A DNA stretch of 64,000 bases from Lysobacter gummosus (GCF_001442805.1 NZ_CP011131.1:4588001-4652000); one strand, 5' to 3'. Numbered from the stretch's first letter, positions 35,546-47,062 are shown. The notes: generated from the sequence alone by a model not told the origin. Program-made: numbers and translations.

Positions 35546-38500
35546 TCACCCCACCCAAACCCGCGCATTGCGGAACATCCGCAACCACGGCGAGTCCTCG
35601 ACCCAGTCCTTCGGCGCCCAGCTGTAGTTGGCGCTGCGCAGGGTGCGCTCGGGGTGCGGCATGAGGATGGTGGCGCGGCCGTCGCGGCTGGTCAGGCCGG
35701 CGATGCCGTCGGGCGAACCGTTGGGGTTGAGCGGGTAGCGGTCGGCGACGCGGCCGTCGCCGTCGATGTAGCGCAGGGAGATGTCGGCGGAAGCCTGATC
35801 GGTGCCGCTGGCGATGCCGTTTGTTTCGAAGCTGGCCCGGCCCTCGCCGTGGGCGACCGCGACCGGGATGCGCGAACCGGCCATGCCGCGGAAGAACAGC
35901 GACGGCGACTCGACCACTTCCAGCAGGCCCAGGCGCGCTTCGAACTGTTCGCTGCGATTGCGCAGGAACACCGGCCAATGCTCGGCGCCGGGGACGATCG
36001 GCTTGAGCTGGGCCAGCATCTGGCAGCCGTTGCACACGCCCAGCGAGAAACTGTCTTCGCGCGCGAAGAACGCGGCGAAGGCATCGCGCAGCGCGCTGCG
36101 TTCGAGGATGCTGGTGGCCCAGCCGCGGCCCGCGCCGAGCACGTCGCCGTAGCTGAAACCGCCGCAGGCGGCGAAGCCCTTGAAGTCGTCCAGCTTGAAG
36201 CGGCCGTTGATCAGGTCGCTCATGTGTACATCGAAGGCTTCGAACCCGGCGCGGTCGAAGGCGGCGGCCATTTCGATCTGGCCGTTGACGCCCTGCTCGC
36301 GCAGGATCGCGACCTTGGGCCGCGCGCCGGTGTTGACGAACGGCGCGGCGACATCGTCCGCCGGATCGAAGCCGAGCTTGGGCTTCAGGCCCGGCGCGTT
36401 GAAGTCGCGCGCGATCGCGCGCTCTTCGTCGGCGCAATCGGGGTTGTCGCGCAGCTTCTGCAAGGCGTGGCTGGTGGACCACCAGGCGTCGAACAATTCG
36501 TCCCAGCGCCATTCGACCAGAATCTTGCCGTCCTCTTTCACCCGCACCGACGCGGCCGTGGTCGGCTTGGCGATGCGCTGCGCGCAATCGATCAGGTTGT
36601 GGCGCGAGATCAGGTCGGCGAATTCGGCGCGGTCGTCGTTGTGGATCTGCACGATCGCGCCGAGTTCTTCGTTGAACAAGGTGCGGAACGGATCTTCGCC
36701 CCAGCCGTCGAGGCTGATGTCCACGCCCAGGCGCGAGCAGAACGCCATTTCCGCCAGCGCGGCGAAGGCGCCGCCGTCGCTGCGGTCGTGATAGGCCAGC
36801 AGCAGGCCGGCTTCGCGCGCATCGCGGATGAGTTCGAAGAAATCGCGCAGGCGCTGCGGGCTGTCGAGGTCGGGCACGCCGGCATCGAAGCGGTTGCTGT
36901 CGCCGGGCGCGCCGGCGAAGGCCGGCAGCGAGTCGCCGGCCTGTTTTTCGACCGCATCGGGATGCACCTGCGCCAGCACCGAACCGCCCAGGCGCTGCTT
37001 GCCGGCGCCCAGGCCGATCAGCCACAACTCGGTATCGGGATCGCGCGACAGCAGCGGGGTAAGTTGTTGGCGCACATCGACCACCGGCGCGAACGCGCTG
37101 ACGATCAACGACACCGGCGACACCGACTTCGACGCGCTGTCGCCCGAGCCCCACTGCGCCTGCATCGACAGCGAATCCTTGCCGACCGGGATGCTCAGCT
37201 CCAGCTCCGGGCACAGCTCCAGGCCGACTGCCTTCACCGCGTCGAACAGCAGCGCGTCTTCGCCCGGATGCGAGGCCGCGGCCATCCAGTTCGCCGACAG
37301 CTTGATGCGGTTGAGCGATTCCACCGGCGCCGCGCACAGGTTGGTGATCGCTTCGCCGACCGCCATGCGCGCGGCGGCGGCGGCGTCGAGCAGCGCGATC
37401 GGGGTGCGTTCGCCGATCGCCATCGCTTCGCCGACGAAGCCGTCGAAACCGGACAAGGTGATCGCGCAGTCGGCCAGCGGCAGTTGCCACGGGCCGATCA
37501 TCTGGTCGCGCGCGACCAGGCCGCCGACGGTGCGGTCGCCGATGGTGACAAGGAAATTCTTCGCCGCGACAGTCGGATGCGCGAGCACGCGCAAACCGGT
37601 GTCGTGCAGGTCCAGCCCGTCCCATTGCAGCGCCGGCCACGGCGCCGGCGGCGGGTGGCGGGCGTCGCGGTGCATCTTCGGCGGCTTGCCGAACAGCACG
37701 TCCATCGGGAAATCGATCGGCCAATCGGGGTTGGCGATGGCTTGTTCGCCGTAGACGCTTTCGATCGTGGCGCCGTAGCCGACCACCAGACGCTCTTCCG
37801 CCGTCGCATAGCCGACCACCGCGAACGGGCAGCGCTCGCGTTCGCAGATCGCGGCGAAGTCGGCCACGCGATCGGCCGGCAGGCCGAGCACGTAGCGTTC
37901 CTGCGATTCGTTGCACCACAGCTGCATCGGCGACAGCGAGGGATCGTCGCTGGGCACTTGCGCCAGATCGATCACGCCGCCGAGGTTGGAGTCGTGCAGC
38001 AGTTCGGGAATGGCGTTGGACAAACCGCCGGCGCCGACGTCGTGGGCGCTGTCGATCGGGTTGTCGGCGCCGAGCGCGACGCAGCGGTCGATCACTTCCT
38101 GGCAGCGGCGTTCCATCTCCGGGTTGTCGCGCTGCACGCTGGCGAAATCCAGCGCTTCGGCGCTGTCGCCAGAGGCGACCGAACTGGCCGCGCCGCCGCC
38201 CAGGCCGATCAGCATCGCCGGGCCGCCGAGCACGATCACCGCGTGGCCGGGCTTCAGGCCGAGTTTGTCTACCTGGATGCGGTCGATCGCGCCCAGGCCG
38301 CCGGCCAGCATGATCGGCTTGTCGTAGGCGCGGGTCAGCGCGCCTTCGGACAGTTCGAAACTGCGGAAATAGCCGACCAGGTTCGGACGGCCGAATTCGT
38401 TGTTGAACGCGGCCGCGCCGATCGGGCCGTCGAGCATGATTTCCAGGGCCGGCGCCATGCGCGGATTGAGCGCGCGCGGGCGTTCCCACGGCTGCGGCAG

Positions 38501-39511
38501 GGTCGGAATGCGCAGGTGCGAGACGCTGAAACCGCACAGGCCGGCCTTCGGGCGGCCGCCACGGCCGGTCGCGCCTTCGTCGCGGATTTCGCCGCCGTTG
38601 CCGGTGCTCGCGCCCGGAAACGGAGCGATCGCGGTCGGGTGGTTATGGGTTTCGACCTTGATGCAGAACGCCGACGGCGTCTGCGCTTCGGCCGTGTAGG
38701 CCTGGCTGCCCGGTTGCGGGCGGAAACGCCGGGTCGGATAGCCTTCCACCACCGCGGCGTTGTCGCTGTACGCCGACAGGGTGTTTTCCGGCGTCTGCGC
38801 GTGAGTGTGCTTGATCATCTTGAACAACGACTGCGGCTGGTCGCGGCCGTCGAGGGTCCAGGATGCGTTGAAGATCTTGTGCCGGCAGTGCTCGGAATTG
38901 GCCTGCGCGAACATCATCAGTTCGACGTCCGACGGCGCTCGGCCGAGCGCGCCGTAGCGCTCGCGCAGGTAGGCGATTTCGTCCTCGGCCAGGGCCAGGC
39001 CGAGGCGGCCGTTGGCCGCTTCCAGCTGCTCCAGGGCGATGCGCTCGAGTTCGCCGCGCGCCGGCACCGCGAACAATGCGGCCGCGTCGTCGCGCGTTTG
39101 CAGCAGCGACTGGGTCATCGGGTCATGCAGGACCTTGGCCAGCGCGCCTTGGGTGGCGGCATCGGCTGACCAACCGCTGAGGTCGTAGCGGGTGCCGCGC
39201 TCCACGCGCTTGACCGGCTGGCCGGCGCCGCGCAGCAGCTCGGTAGCCTTGCTGGCCCAGGGCGAGAGCGTGCCCAGGCGCGGGGTCACATAGCGCGAGG
39301 TGGCATCGCTTGCGCGCGCCGCTTCGCTGGCTTCGGCCTGCAGGATGCGGCGCAACGTTGCGTCGTCGGGCGTGGCGCCGGGCTCGGGCTCGACCCAGTA
39401 CACGGGCCAGGCATCGAGCAGGCGGACATCGGAATGGAGGGCGGACAGGCGGGCTTGGAGCCGCTCGCGGCGGAACGAAGACAGGGCCGAGTGGCCCTCG
39501 AGGACGATCAT
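35546..39511 (-). CDS. purL: Phosphoribosylformylglycinamidine synthase
   Basis: 1321 aa, the large single-chain form. It converts FGAR and glutamine to FGAM, the fourth step of purine synthesis. The N-terminal domain contains [17 protein letters not shown]. The AIRS-type domains contain [29 protein letters not shown] and [18 protein letters not shown]. The C-terminal glutaminase has the nucleophile Cys in [13 protein letters not shown] and the partner His in PHPERTLRS. The start at 39511 ([13 protein letters not shown]) matches the family. Frames reaching 39784 would add an arginine-rich non-family stretch. Monocistronic, with its own promoter and terminator. Confidence 0.96.
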   Translation of the reverse strand: MIVLEGHSALSSFRRERLQARLSALHSDVRLLDAWPVYWVEPEPGATPDDATLRRILQAEASEAARASDATSRYVTPRLGTLSPWASKATELLRGAGQPVKRVERGTRYDLSGWSADAATQGALAKVLHDPMTQSLLQTRDDAAALFAVPARGELERIALEQLEAANGRLGLALAEDEIAYLRERYGALGRAPSDVELMMFAQANSEHCRHKIFNASWTLDGRDQPQSLFKMIKHTHAQTPENTLSAYSDNAAVVEGYPTRRFRPQPGSQAYTAEAQTPSAFCIKVETHNHPTAIAPFPGASTGNGGEIRDEGATGRGGRPKAGLCGFSVSHLRIPTLPQPWERPRALNPRMAPALEIMLDGPIGAAAFNNEFGRPNLVGYFRSFELSEGALTRAYDKPIMLAGGLGAIDRIQVDKLGLKPGHAVIVLGGPAMLIGLGGGAASSVASGDSAEALDFASVQRDNPEMERRCQEVIDRCVALGADNPIDSAHDVGAGGLSNAIPELLHDSNLGGVIDLAQVPSDDPSLSPMQLWCNESQERYVLGLPADRVADFAAICERERCPFAVVGYATAEERLVVGYGATIESVYGEQAIANPDWPIDFPMDVLFGKPPKMHRDARHPPPAPWPALQWDGLDLHDTGLRVLAHPTVAAKNFLVTIGDRTVGGLVARDQMIGPWQLPLADCAITLSGFDGFVGEAMAIGERTPIALLDAAAAARMAVGEAITNLCAAPVESLNRIKLSANWMAAASHPGEDALLFDAVKAVGLELCPELELSIPVGKDSLSMQAQWGSGDSASKSVSPVSLIVSAFAPVVDVRQQLTPLLSRDPDTELWLIGLGAGKQRLGGSVLAQVHPDAVEKQAGDSLPAFAGAPGDSNRFDAGVPDLDSPQRLRDFFELIRDAREAGLLLAYHDRSDGGAFAALAEMAFCSRLGVDISLDGWGEDPFRTLFNEELGAIVQIHNDDRAEFADLISRHNLIDCAQRIAKPTTAASVRVKEDGKILVEWRWDELFDAWWSTSHALQKLRDNPDCADEERAIARDFNAPGLKPKLGFDPADDVAAPFVNTGARPKVAILREQGVNGQIEMAAAFDRAGFEAFDVHMSDLINGRFKLDDFKGFAACGGFSYGDVLGAGRGWATSILERSALRDAFAAFFAREDSFSLGVCNGCQMLAQLKPIVPGAEHWPVFLRNRSEQFEARLGLLEVVESPSLFFRGMAGSRIPVAVAHGEGRASFETNGIASGTDQASADISLRYIDGDGRVADRYPLNPNGSPDGIAGLTSRDGRATILMPHPERTLRSANYSWAPKDWVEDSPWLRMFRNARVWVG

Positions 39512-39542
39512 GTCCGGGAAACCGTGCAACGCAGGGCCCGGT

Positions 39543-39548
39543 ATTGTA
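39543..39548 (-). promoter_or_regulatory. Candidate -10 box for purL
   Basis: TACAAT on the minus strand, 32 nt before the purL ATG, is one base from the consensus. No good -35 is seen 17 bp upstream. The remaining gap up to 39903 contains no gene; it holds the inverted repeat GTTTCACG-7 nt-CGTGAAAC (39741-39763) and the terminator of the DsbC-like gene. Confidence 0.4.
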
Positions 39549-39831
39549 TCGAAAACGCGAGCGGGCTTCGGGCCGCGCCGGGGCGAAGAGGTTCGCTTGG
39601 ACCGATCGCGGCAAGCTCGGGGGTCGCGTCGGGGTTCCGGCGTCGGGGGTCGGACGCTACAAGTTCGGCGGGCCGGTCGGGTCCGGGACCGGATTGAGCG
39701 GCGGCGCAGCGACGGATTTGGCGCGCAGCGGGCTCTGGAGGTTTCACGCCTCACCCGTGAAACGCCGTCAACTTCAGGTTGCACAACCCATTCGAAGTTG
39801 CCATTACGGCTCAGCTAAGCCGCTGAAATAC

Positions 39832-39857
39832 AAAGGGCCCGCCTGAGCGAGCCCTTC
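39832..39857 (-). terminator. Intrinsic terminator of the DsbC-like gene
   Basis: On the minus strand AAGGGCTCG-CTCAGG-CGGGCCCTTTGTATTT: a nine-base-pair stem (one G-T pair) with a T-rich tail, about 45 nt after the stop codon. Confidence 0.75.
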
Positions 39858-39903
39858 GTTGACGCTGGCCGGCCGGCAACCGCCGGCCGCGCTCAGGCGA
39901 GGC

Positions 39904-40782
39904 TCAGAGCCCGCCCACCGGCGTGGCGACCGCCGCGGTCGGCTTGGCCGCGGTCTTGGATTCGGCCGCCAGCTTGTCCAGCGCCTGACGCAGCTGTGCC
40001 GGCGGGACGTAACCGCCGAGCTGGACGCCTTCGCTGTTGAGAATCATCGGCGTGCCGGTCAGGCCGGCGCGCTGGCCGATGTTGTACTGCTGCTCGATCG
40101 TGTTCTTGCATTCCTTGGCGGCGACGCCGTGGTCGCTCTTGGCTTCGGTCAGGGCCTTGCGGCGATCGGCCGCGCACCACACCGAGACCATCTTCTTGTA
40201 ATCCTCGCTGCCGATGCCGGCGCGCGGGAAGGCCAGGTATTCCACCGCGATGCCCTGGCGGTTGTATTCGGCGATCTCGCTGTGCAGCTTGCGGCAGTAG
40301 CCGCATTCCACGTCGGTGAACACCGCGACGGTGTGCTTGGGATTCGGCGGCGAGAACACGATGCGCTCGCTGACCGGAATGCTCTTGACCAGGTCCTTGC
40401 GCATGCCGGCCAGGGTGTCTTCGCTGAGATTGCGCTTGGCCTGGGTGTCGAACAGGGCGCCGCCGGAGCCGGGCAGGAACAGGTAACGGCCGTCGTCGCT
40501 GACGTAGACCACCTGGCCCTGGGCCAGGGCTTCGCGGAAGCCCGGCATCGGCGCGGCGCCGACCTTGTCGATGTTGATATTGGGGCTGAGGGTGCGGATG
40601 GCGTCTACCGCGCGCGCATCGGCGCTGCCGGCGGCGACCTTGGGCGCGGCGCCCTTGGGGGCTTCGGCGGCTGCGGCGGCGGCCGGCTTGACCGGATCGG
40701 TCTTGGCGGCGGCGGCCTGCGGTGCCTGGGCACAGGCGGACAGGCTGATCGCGCCGAGCACGGCGAACATGATGCGCTTCAT
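39904..40782 (-). CDS. dsbC: DsbC-like thiol:disulfide isomerase (lipoprotein)
   Basis: 292 aa. The signal ends in the lipobox LSAC with Cys17, so unlike the soluble E. coli DsbC it should be lipid-anchored. An alanine-rich linker of about 35 residues leads to the DsbC dimerisation domain (INIDKVGAAPMPGFREALAQGQVVYVSDDG). The thioredoxin domain has the active site CGYC at 160-163 and the cis-proline segment LTGTPMI. A second cysteine pair (VWCAAD ... AKEC) matches the structural disulfide of DsbC. It reshuffles wrong disulfides in exported proteins, including type II exoproteins. Confidence 0.92.
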   Translation of the reverse strand: MKRIMFAVLGAISLSACAQAPQAAAAKTDPVKPAAAAAAEAPKGAAPKVAAGSADARAVDAIRTLSPNINIDKVGAAPMPGFREALAQGQVVYVSDDGRYLFLPGSGGALFDTQAKRNLSEDTLAGMRKDLVKSIPVSERIVFSPPNPKHTVAVFTDVECGYCRKLHSEIAEYNRQGIAVEYLAFPRAGIGSEDYKKMVSVWCAADRRKALTEAKSDHGVAAKECKNTIEQQYNIGQRAGLTGTPMILNSEGVQLGGYVPPAQLRQALDKLAAESKTAAKPTAAVATPVGGL

Positions 40783-41040
40783 CTATCGAATCCTTGGCGT
40801 TCTGTTGTCGGGCCTTGGACCGCCCGAGAGGGAATAGGTTCGTCCGATTGTGGCATGGCCGGGGCTGGGATCGCGGTTCCGCGATGGGTATCACGAGGCT
40901 AAGGGGCGATGGGGGTCGCGATTTGGGGTCGTGGCGAGGCGGGAATGTGCCGGTGGGCGCTCGGCGCCGATGGGTTCGGGGCTTTGCTGAGTTGGGTTGG
41001 ATCAGTTTGAGTTGCGACTCGCGTTGGCACGTGGGGCGCG

Positions 41041-41343
41041 GTCGCAGCTTGCGCTGCTCCTGTAGTTGCTCCGGGGTGGGAACGGCGTAACTGCGGTCTC
41101 GCAAATGCAGCTACGACGGGTCTGCGACGACGCTCCCGGTCCGGCCCGGCGCAGTGCGCCGGGCGTTCAAGCAGGCATGCGGCTGCCGCATAGGCACGGG
41201 GTGCGGTCGCAGCTTGCGCTGCTCCTGTAGTTGCTCCGGGGTGGGAACGACGTAACCGCGGTCTCGCAAATGCAGCTACGACGGGTCTGCGACGACGCTC
41301 CCGGCCCGGCGCAGTGCGCCGGGCGTTCAAGCAGGCATGCGGC
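41041..41343. repeat. Direct duplication of a ~130-bp intergenic block
   Basis: The sequence starting GTCGCAGCTTGCGCTGCTCC occurs at 41041-41180 and again at 41216-41343 (offset 175 bp). The copies differ by a few substitutions and a short indel. Each holds AGCAGCGCAAGCT-like palindromic stretches and ends GGCGTTCAAGCAGGCATGCGG. It fills most of the 583-bp gap between the DsbC-like gene and xerD (40783-41365), where I see no gene. Confidence 0.85.
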
Positions 41344-41365
41344 GGTGCCACATAAGCGCCTGCTT

Positions 41366-42313
41366 TCACCCCCTCGGGTGATGCTTCGAATGCAGCTTCT
41401 TGAGCTGCTCGCGCGCCACCAGGGTGTAAATCTGCGTCGTCGACAACGAGCTATGCCCCAGCAGCATCTGCAGCGCGCGCAAATCCGCGCCGCGATTGAG
41501 CAGATGCGTGGCGAAACTGTGGCGCAGGCCGTGCGGGCTGATCTTGCCCGGGTCGATTCCGGCGACCGCGGCATAGCGCTTGACCAAATGCCAGAACGCC
41601 TGCCGGGTCGGCGCCTCGCCGCTGGCTTCGATGAACAACGGCGCCAGCGCGCGCTTGCCGGCCAACTTCGGGCGCGATTGCGCCAGATAACGCTCCAGCC
41701 AGTGCTGGGCCTCTTCGCCCAGCGGCACCAGCCGCTCCTTGCTGCCCTTGCCCATCACCCGCAACACGCCCTGGCGCAGATTGACCCCGGTCGAGGGCAG
41801 GTGCACCAGTTCACTCACGCGCAGGCCGGCGGCGTACATCAGTTCGAGCATGGCGCGGTCGCGCAAGCCCAGCGGGTTTTCGGTGTCCGGGGCGTTCAAC
41901 AGCGCGTCGATCTGGCTTTCGGCCAGCGCCTTGGGCAGCGAGCGCGGCAGCTTCGGCGGCGCCAGCAGCGCGGTCGGATCGTCGCGGCGTTCGCCGCGGC
42001 GCAGGCGGAAGGCGTAAAAGGCGCGCAGCGCCGACAGCAGTCGGGCGTTGCTGCGCGGCGAATAGCCTTCGCGCGTGCGCCAGGACAGGTAGTCGAACAG
42101 CGCGCCGCGATCGGCGCCGGCGATGCCGCGCCCGTCGCGCCAGCGCGCCAGGCCTTCCAGATCGCGCCGGTAGCTGTCGAGGGTCTGCTGCGCCAGGCCG
42201 TTTTCGGCCCAGATCGCGTCGAGGAACTGAGTGATCGCCGTGTCGTCGGCCTCCGCCAGCGGCGGCAGCGACATGGCCTGGGTGCGGCGTTCGGCGGGAG
42301 TGCTGGCGCTCAT
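41366..42313 (-). CDS. xerD: Site-specific tyrosine recombinase XerD
   Basis: 315 aa. With XerC it resolves chromosome dimers at dif. The N-terminal SAM-like DNA-binding domain (residues 20-110) is followed by the catalytic domain. All catalytic residues are visible: Arg165 (GLRVSEL), Lys189 ([11 protein letters not shown]), His261 and Arg264 ([10 protein letters not shown]), His287 ([13 protein letters not shown]) and the nucleophile Tyr296. It is placed as XerD rather than XerC because of [30 protein letters not shown] and its length, but this is a close call. Confidence 0.9.
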   Translation of the reverse strand: MSASTPAERRTQAMSLPPLAEADDTAITQFLDAIWAENGLAQQTLDSYRRDLEGLARWRDGRGIAGADRGALFDYLSWRTREGYSPRSNARLLSALRAFYAFRLRRGERRDDPTALLAPPKLPRSLPKALAESQIDALLNAPDTENPLGLRDRAMLELMYAAGLRVSELVHLPSTGVNLRQGVLRVMGKGSKERLVPLGEEAQHWLERYLAQSRPKLAGKRALAPLFIEASGEAPTRQAFWHLVKRYAAVAGIDPGKISPHGLRHSFATHLLNRGADLRALQMLLGHSSLSTTQIYTLVAREQLKKLHSKHHPRG

Positions 42314-42478
42314 GCCGGCAGCTTAGTGGCTCGGGCGCGCGATGGGGACGATCGATGCGCGCCTATCGCAACACGGCGCGCATGCGATGGGAGAATGGCC
42401 GCCCTGTGTGCGGCGCGCGGCCTGTGCCGCCGCCGGTCCGCGATGTTTCCCGTTTGCCTGCTCGCTTATCCTGATCCG

Positions 42479-42952
42479 ATGACCGCACCCGCCCCCGCTC
42501 CCGCCAAACCCGCCGCCCTGATCCTGTGGCGGCTGCTGTCGATGCTGTACGACCTGTTCCCCGTGCTGGCGCTGTGGATGGTCGCCGGCGCCGTGTTCGC
42601 GGTCGGCTACACCCTCGCCGGCCACGATTCGCACGAGAACATCCGCCCCTTCAGCGCGCTGCAATGGCTGCTGTGGCTGGTGTGCTGGGTCATCACCGGC
42701 GTGTATTCGACGGTGAGCTGGCGCCGCGGCGGGCAGACGCTGGGAATGCGGCCGTGGCGTTTGCGCGTGGTCGGCCGCGGCGAGCAGGCGCCGGAATGGA
42801 AGGCGCTGTGGATTCGCTACGCGGTCGGCACCTTGTCGCTGGCCGCGGCCGGGCTGGGCTTTTGGTGGGCGTGGTTCGACCGCGAGCGGCTGACCTGGCA
42901 CGACCGCGCCAGCGCGACCCGCACGCTGCGCCTGCCTAAGCGAAAGAAGTAA
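42479..42952 (+). CDS. RDD-family membrane protein
   Basis: 157 aa. Membrane helices lie at about residues 17-45 (RLLSMLYDLFPVLALWMVAGAVFAVG), 62-82 and 115-135. The first carries the R..D signature and the end of the second helix leads to GGQTLGMRPWRLRVV, which is typical of RDD proteins. The C-terminus is basic (RKK). RDD proteins are small membrane proteins, some linked to ion exchange; the function here is unknown. It is convergent with lptG. Confidence 0.85.
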   Translation: MTAPAPAPAKPAALILWRLLSMLYDLFPVLALWMVAGAVFAVGYTLAGHDSHENIRPFSALQWLLWLVCWVITGVYSTVSWRRGGQTLGMRPWRLRVVGRGEQAPEWKALWIRYAVGTLSLAAAGLGFWWAWFDRERLTWHDRASATRTLRLPKRKK

Positions 42953-42988
42953 GCCGCTCCGGTTCGAGACGACGCGCGTCCGGGCCGA

Positions 42989-44089
42989 TCAGCCCGAGCG
43001 CCGTTTGAACAGATACGCCGACACCGCCAGCATCACCACCGTCGGCGCCACGTAGGCCAGGCGGAAGTCGAAGCGGAACACCTTGGCCAGTTCGACGAAC
43101 TGCGTCTGCAGCAGCCAGAACACCAGCGCGAACACGATGCCGATGAACAAGCGCTTGCCCATGCCGCCGCTACGCAGGCTGCCGAAAGCGAACGGCACCG
43201 CCGCCAGACACAGCGCCAACACATTGAGCGGATAGAACCAGCGGCCCCAGTAATGCGCTTCGAATTCGCCCGCGTCGAGCTGATTGCGCTCGCGGTCTTC
43301 GATCGCCTTGTGCAGGGCCTTGGCGCTGAGATAACGCGGGCGGTTGGTGCCGCTCATCAGCGCCGAACTGTCGAGCTTGGACTCCCAGCGCTCTTCGGCG
43401 ATCTGCTTCTTTTCGGCCGATTTGGCCTGGAAGGTGGTGCGGGTGACATTGCGCAGCAACCAGCCGCCGGGGCGATGCTCGGCGATGCCGGCCACCGCGA
43501 TCGACACCAGCCGCCCGTCCGCGCCGAACTGGTACAGGCTCACGTTGCGCAGTTCCAGCCAGCGATCGCTGCCCTGGCTGCGTTCCTGGCCCTGACTGGC
43601 GCTGAGGATCACATCGCCCTCGCGCGCCCACAGGCCGGAGTATTCGGCCACGACTTGATTGTTCGACTTGGCCGCGGCCTTGAGCGACTCGCCGCGGCGC
43701 TGCGCTTCCGGCGCCAGGGTTTCGCCGTTGATCACCATCAGCAGGGTCAGGATCGCCAGCGAACCGGCCACCGCGATGCTGAGCCGGCGCCGCGACAGGC
43801 CGACCGCGCGCAGCACGGTCAGCTCCGAGGTGGCCGCCAACTGGCCCAGCGCCATCAGCGAACCGACCACCGAGGCGTAGGGGAACAGCGAATAGGCGCG
43901 TCGCGGCACCGTCAAAGCCATGTAGGCCAGCGCCTGCATGAAACCGTAGCGGCCCTTGCCGATGTCGCCGAACTCGCCGACGAAGCTGAGCATGAAGTCC
44001 AGCCCCAGCAGCACCGCCCAGGTCAGCAGCACGGTGCTGAGCACCACCTTGCCGACATAGATGTCGTGAATCTTCGGAAACGGCTTCAT
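42989..44089 (-). CDS. lptG: LPS export ABC transporter permease LptG
   Basis: 366 aa. Six membrane helices flank a periplasmic beta-jellyroll domain (GLWAREGDVILSAS ... WLELRNVSLYQFGADGRL). LptG with LptF and LptB2 extracts lipopolysaccharide from the inner membrane. Family features are the N-terminal IHDIYVGKVVLSTVLLTWAV and the coupling-helix region TSELTVLRAVGLSRRRL. The ATG at 44089 overlaps the lptF stop (ATGA). Confidence 0.95.
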   Translation of the reverse strand: MKPFPKIHDIYVGKVVLSTVLLTWAVLLGLDFMLSFVGEFGDIGKGRYGFMQALAYMALTVPRRAYSLFPYASVVGSLMALGQLAATSELTVLRAVGLSRRRLSIAVAGSLAILTLLMVINGETLAPEAQRRGESLKAAAKSNNQVVAEYSGLWAREGDVILSASQGQERSQGSDRWLELRNVSLYQFGADGRLVSIAVAGIAEHRPGGWLLRNVTRTTFQAKSAEKKQIAEERWESKLDSSALMSGTNRPRYLSAKALHKAIEDRERNQLDAGEFEAHYWGRWFYPLNVLALCLAAVPFAFGSLRSGGMGKRLFIGIVFALVFWLLQTQFVELAKVFRFDFRLAYVAPTVVMLAVSAYLFKRRSG

Positions 44090-45168
44090 ACCAGGCTCCG
44101 CCTGCGGCCGACCCGGCCATCGCGGAAATACATCCAGGTGGTGACCGCCAGCAGCGGCAAGGTCAGCCACCACAGGCCCAGCGCGGCCGGAATCTTGCCG
44201 TCCTCGATCCAGCCGGTGCCCATCATCATGAAGTTATTGCCGATCAGATAAGCCAGAAAGCCGATCAGCATGCTGCCGTAACGCGCCTGACGCGGCGTGC
44301 TGCGCGCCAGCGGAATCGCCAGCAGGGCGAAGGCCAGCGCCAGCAGCGGCGGGGCGATGCGGTAATGCAGCTGCGCCGCGGCCTCGGGCCTGGTGTCGCC
44401 GAACAATTGCGTGGTCGGCAGCATTTCCGGCGATTTGGGGTCGTAGCGGTCTTCGCTGGCCGGCAGCAGGAAATCGTTGCGCGCGTAGCGCATCAGGCGG
44501 TAATTGAGGCTGCCGTCCACCGGGCCTTCGACCTCGAAGCCGTCGTCCAGGGTCAGATAGCGGTCGCCGTTGGCGTTCACCGTCAGCCGGCCGGTCTTGG
44601 ACGTGGTCACGTCCTGGCGGTCGGGCTTGCTGCGGTAGATGAAGATGCGGTCGAAGCTCTTGCCGTCGTTGGACATGCCGCCGACGTAGATCACCCCGTT
44701 GCCGTTGGGCAGGCCGGTGAAGGCGCCCGGCTCCAGGCCGGCCACGACCAGGCTGCGGTTGGCCTCGTTGATCATCTGCCGCGAAGCGCGGTCGGCCCAC
44801 GGCCCCAGCCACAGCGAGCAGGCCCCGACGACCAGGATGATCGGCCCGGCCACCAGCATCAGCGGCTTGAGCATCCGCCGCGGGCCGACGCCGACGGAGG
44901 CGATCACGGGCATTTCCGAGTCGCGGTAGAGCCGGCCCATGCCCATCATCAGGCCCAGCATCAGCGACAGCGGCAGGATCAGCGGCAGCCACTTGATCAG
45001 CACCAGCCCCAGCTGAACCAACATCATGCCCGCCGGGACCTTGCCCTTGGCGATGTCCTCGAGCACGTCGGTGAAGGCGCCGCCGACACTGACGATCAGC
45101 AGCACCACCAGGGTGGCGAAGATCGCCTGGGCGAATTCGCCGGTCAGATAACGGTCAAGCTTGAGCAT
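44086..45168 (-). CDS. lptF: LPS export ABC transporter permease LptF
   Basis: 360 aa. It starts [24 protein letters not shown], the LptF opening. It has six membrane helices with a periplasmic domain between about residues 125 and 260 ([52 protein letters not shown]). The coupling-helix region is [17 protein letters not shown]. It partners LptG in LPS extraction and is divergent from pepA across 275 bp, the classic arrangement in proteobacteria. Confidence 0.95.
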   Translation of the reverse strand: MLKLDRYLTGEFAQAIFATLVVLLIVSVGGAFTDVLEDIAKGKVPAGMMLVQLGLVLIKWLPLILPLSLMLGLMMGMGRLYRDSEMPVIASVGVGPRRMLKPLMLVAGPIILVVGACSLWLGPWADRASRQMINEANRSLVVAGLEPGAFTGLPNGNGVIYVGGMSNDGKSFDRIFIYRSKPDRQDVTTSKTGRLTVNANGDRYLTLDDGFEVEGPVDGSLNYRLMRYARNDFLLPASEDRYDPKSPEMLPTTQLFGDTRPEAAAQLHYRIAPPLLALAFALLAIPLARSTPRQARYGSMLIGFLAYLIGNNFMMMGTGWIEDGKIPAALGLWWLTLPLLAVTTWMYFRDGRVGRRRSLV

Positions 45169-45443
45169 TAGGCGTGGGGGCGCGCTTCGGGTTGGGCTTC
45201 GGCATCGGGCGGGCTTGCTTTAAACTCGGGAGTTCGTTCGACGGCCGTCCTGCCCCGTTGCCCCCCGGACCGCGGTCCTGGAGCCGGTGGCAAGCCGAAG
45301 CTTCCGGTTACGAATCCACTCGCGCCTTGCGGCGCTGGACGCCTTGCGGCTCCGGCACCGGGCCTTGCGGTCCGCAACGCCAGCTTCGACAAAGCCGGAC
45401 GATTGTACGTACTCACCTTCTTATCTGCTCGGGAATCTGTTGG

Positions 45444-46916
45444 ATGACCCTCGAATTCGACCTGAACCGCGACGCGCCGTCCGCCGCCCAAACTGATTGC
45501 GTCGTGGTAGGCGCCTTCGCTGACAAGACCCTGACCGCAGCGGCGCGAACGCTGGATGAAGTCAGCGGCGGGCGCCTGACCGCGCTGCTGGAACGCGGCG
45601 ACATCAGCGGCAAGACCGGCAAGACCTCGCTGCTGCACGATGTCGCCGGCGTCACCGCGCCGCGGGTGCTGGTGGTCGGCCTGGGCGAGGCCGGCAAGTT
45701 CGGCGTGGCCCAGTATCTCAAGGCGGTGGGCGACGCCGCCCGCGCGCTCAAGGCCGGTCCGGTCCAGCACGCGCTGCTGACCTTCAGCGAAGAACCGGTG
45801 CTGGGCCGCGACGCCGCCTGGGCGATCCGCCAGGCCGCCATCGCCGCCGATCACGCCTGCTACCGCTACACCGCCACCCTGGGCAAGAAGAAAGACGAAC
45901 CCGGCCTGCGCAAGCTGTCGATCAACGGCAGCGACGCGACCGCGCTGGCCCAGGGCCAGGCCATCGCCGCCGGCGTCAAGTTCGCGCGCGAACTCGGCAA
46001 CCTGCCGCCGAACGTCTGCAACCCGGCCTATCTGGCCCAGCAGGCGCAGGAATTCGCCGCCCGCTTCGACACCACCGACTGCGAAGTGCTCGACCGCGCG
46101 CAGATGGAAGAACTGGGCATGGGCTCGCTGCTCGCGGTGGCGCGCGGCTCGGCCAACGCGCCCAAGCTGATCGTGCTCAAGTACACCAACGGCGGCGACG
46201 CCAAGCCGTTCGTGCTGGTCGGCAAGGGCATCACCTTCGATACCGGCGGCATCAACCTCAAGGTCCAGGGCGGCATCGAGGAAATGAAGTTCGACATGTG
46301 CGGCGCCGCCTCGGTGCTGGGCACGTTCGTCTCGGCGGTGGGCATGCAGTTGCCGATCAACTTGGTGGTGATCGTCCCGGCCGTGGAAAACATGCCCGAC
46401 GCCGACGCTTACCGCCCGTCCGACGTGCTCACCAGCATGTCCGGCAAGACCATCGAAGTCGGCAACACCGACGCCGAAGGCCGCCTGATCCTGTGCGACG
46501 CGCTGACCTACGCGCAGCGTTTCGAGCCGCAGGCGCTGCTGGACGTGGCCACCCTCACCGGCGCCTGCGTGGTCGCGCTGGGCAAGTTCGCCACCGGCCT
46601 GATGAGCAAGGACGACCAGCTCTCGGCCGAACTGCTCGCCGCCGGCGAGCAAGTCTTCGACCGCGCCTGGCGCCTGCCGCTGTGGGACGAGTACCAGACC
46701 CAGCTGGAATCCACCTTCGCCGACGTCTACAACATCGGCGGCCGCTGGGCCGGCGCGATCACCGCCGGCTGCTTCCTGTCGCGCTTCACCGAAGGCCAGC
46801 GCTGGGCGCATCTGGACATCGCCGGCGTATCCAACGAAGAAGGCAAGCGCGGCCTGGCGACCGGCCGTCCGGTCGGGTTGCTGTCGCAGTGGTTGCTGGA
46901 AAGAAACGGGAATTGA
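45444..46916 (+). CDS. pepA: Leucyl aminopeptidase
   Basis: 490 aa. A hexameric two-zinc aminopeptidase, family M17. Catalytic and metal residues are in [19 protein letters not shown] (Lys, Asp), [31 protein letters not shown] and the signature [14 protein letters not shown]. The start at 45444 ([10 protein letters not shown]) fits the family; an in-frame start at 45174 would add 90 non-family residues. In some bacteria PepA also acts as a XerCD accessory protein and transcription regulator. Followed by holC and valS. Confidence 0.95.
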   Translation: MTLEFDLNRDAPSAAQTDCVVVGAFADKTLTAAARTLDEVSGGRLTALLERGDISGKTGKTSLLHDVAGVTAPRVLVVGLGEAGKFGVAQYLKAVGDAARALKAGPVQHALLTFSEEPVLGRDAAWAIRQAAIAADHACYRYTATLGKKKDEPGLRKLSINGSDATALAQGQAIAAGVKFARELGNLPPNVCNPAYLAQQAQEFAARFDTTDCEVLDRAQMEELGMGSLLAVARGSANAPKLIVLKYTNGGDAKPFVLVGKGITFDTGGINLKVQGGIEEMKFDMCGAASVLGTFVSAVGMQLPINLVVIVPAVENMPDADAYRPSDVLTSMSGKTIEVGNTDAEGRLILCDALTYAQRFEPQALLDVATLTGACVVALGKFATGLMSKDDQLSAELLAAGEQVFDRAWRLPLWDEYQTQLESTFADVYNIGGRWAGAITAGCFLSRFTEGQRWAHLDIAGVSNEEGKRGLATGRPVGLLSQWLLERNGN

Positions 46917-46917
46917 C

Positions 46918-47062
46918 GGACGGGAATCGGGAATGGGGAATCGGTAGGGCGCTTGCGCCGCGACCGATTCCCGCTCCGCTCTTCTCGCTTTCGCCTTTCG
47001 CCTTTCGCCTTTCGCTTCTCGCGTCAACCGATTCCCCATTCCCGCTTCCCCATTCCCGGCCC
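46918..47062. repeat. Heptamer hairpin with two unit types, between pepA and holC
   Basis: The left arm is GGGAATC/GGGAATG heptamers (46921-46946). The right arm is the inverse (CCGATTCCCCATTCCCG, 47029-47058). In the interior is a third heptamer type, CTTTCGC, repeated four times in register (about 46988-47020). Confidence 0.75.

Noticed and set aside
35654..39169. 1171-residue open frame on the plus strand opposite purL
   Set aside because: Antisense shadow of a GC-rich gene. It has no domain or start signal, whereas the minus-strand frame is a full PurL.
39741..39763. GTTTCACG/CGTGAAAC inverted repeat upstream of purL as a PurR operator
   Set aside because: It does not match the PurR box and is over 200 bp from the purL start, so it is noted only as an inverted repeat.
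41041..41343. Possible dif site downstream of xerD
   Set aside because: No 28-bp site with the expected partly palindromic XerC/XerD arms was recognised; the block is a duplicated intergenic repeat.
45174..45443. 90-residue N-terminal extension of PepA
   Set aside because: The added residues overlap the lptF upstream region and do not resemble the M17 family N-terminus.
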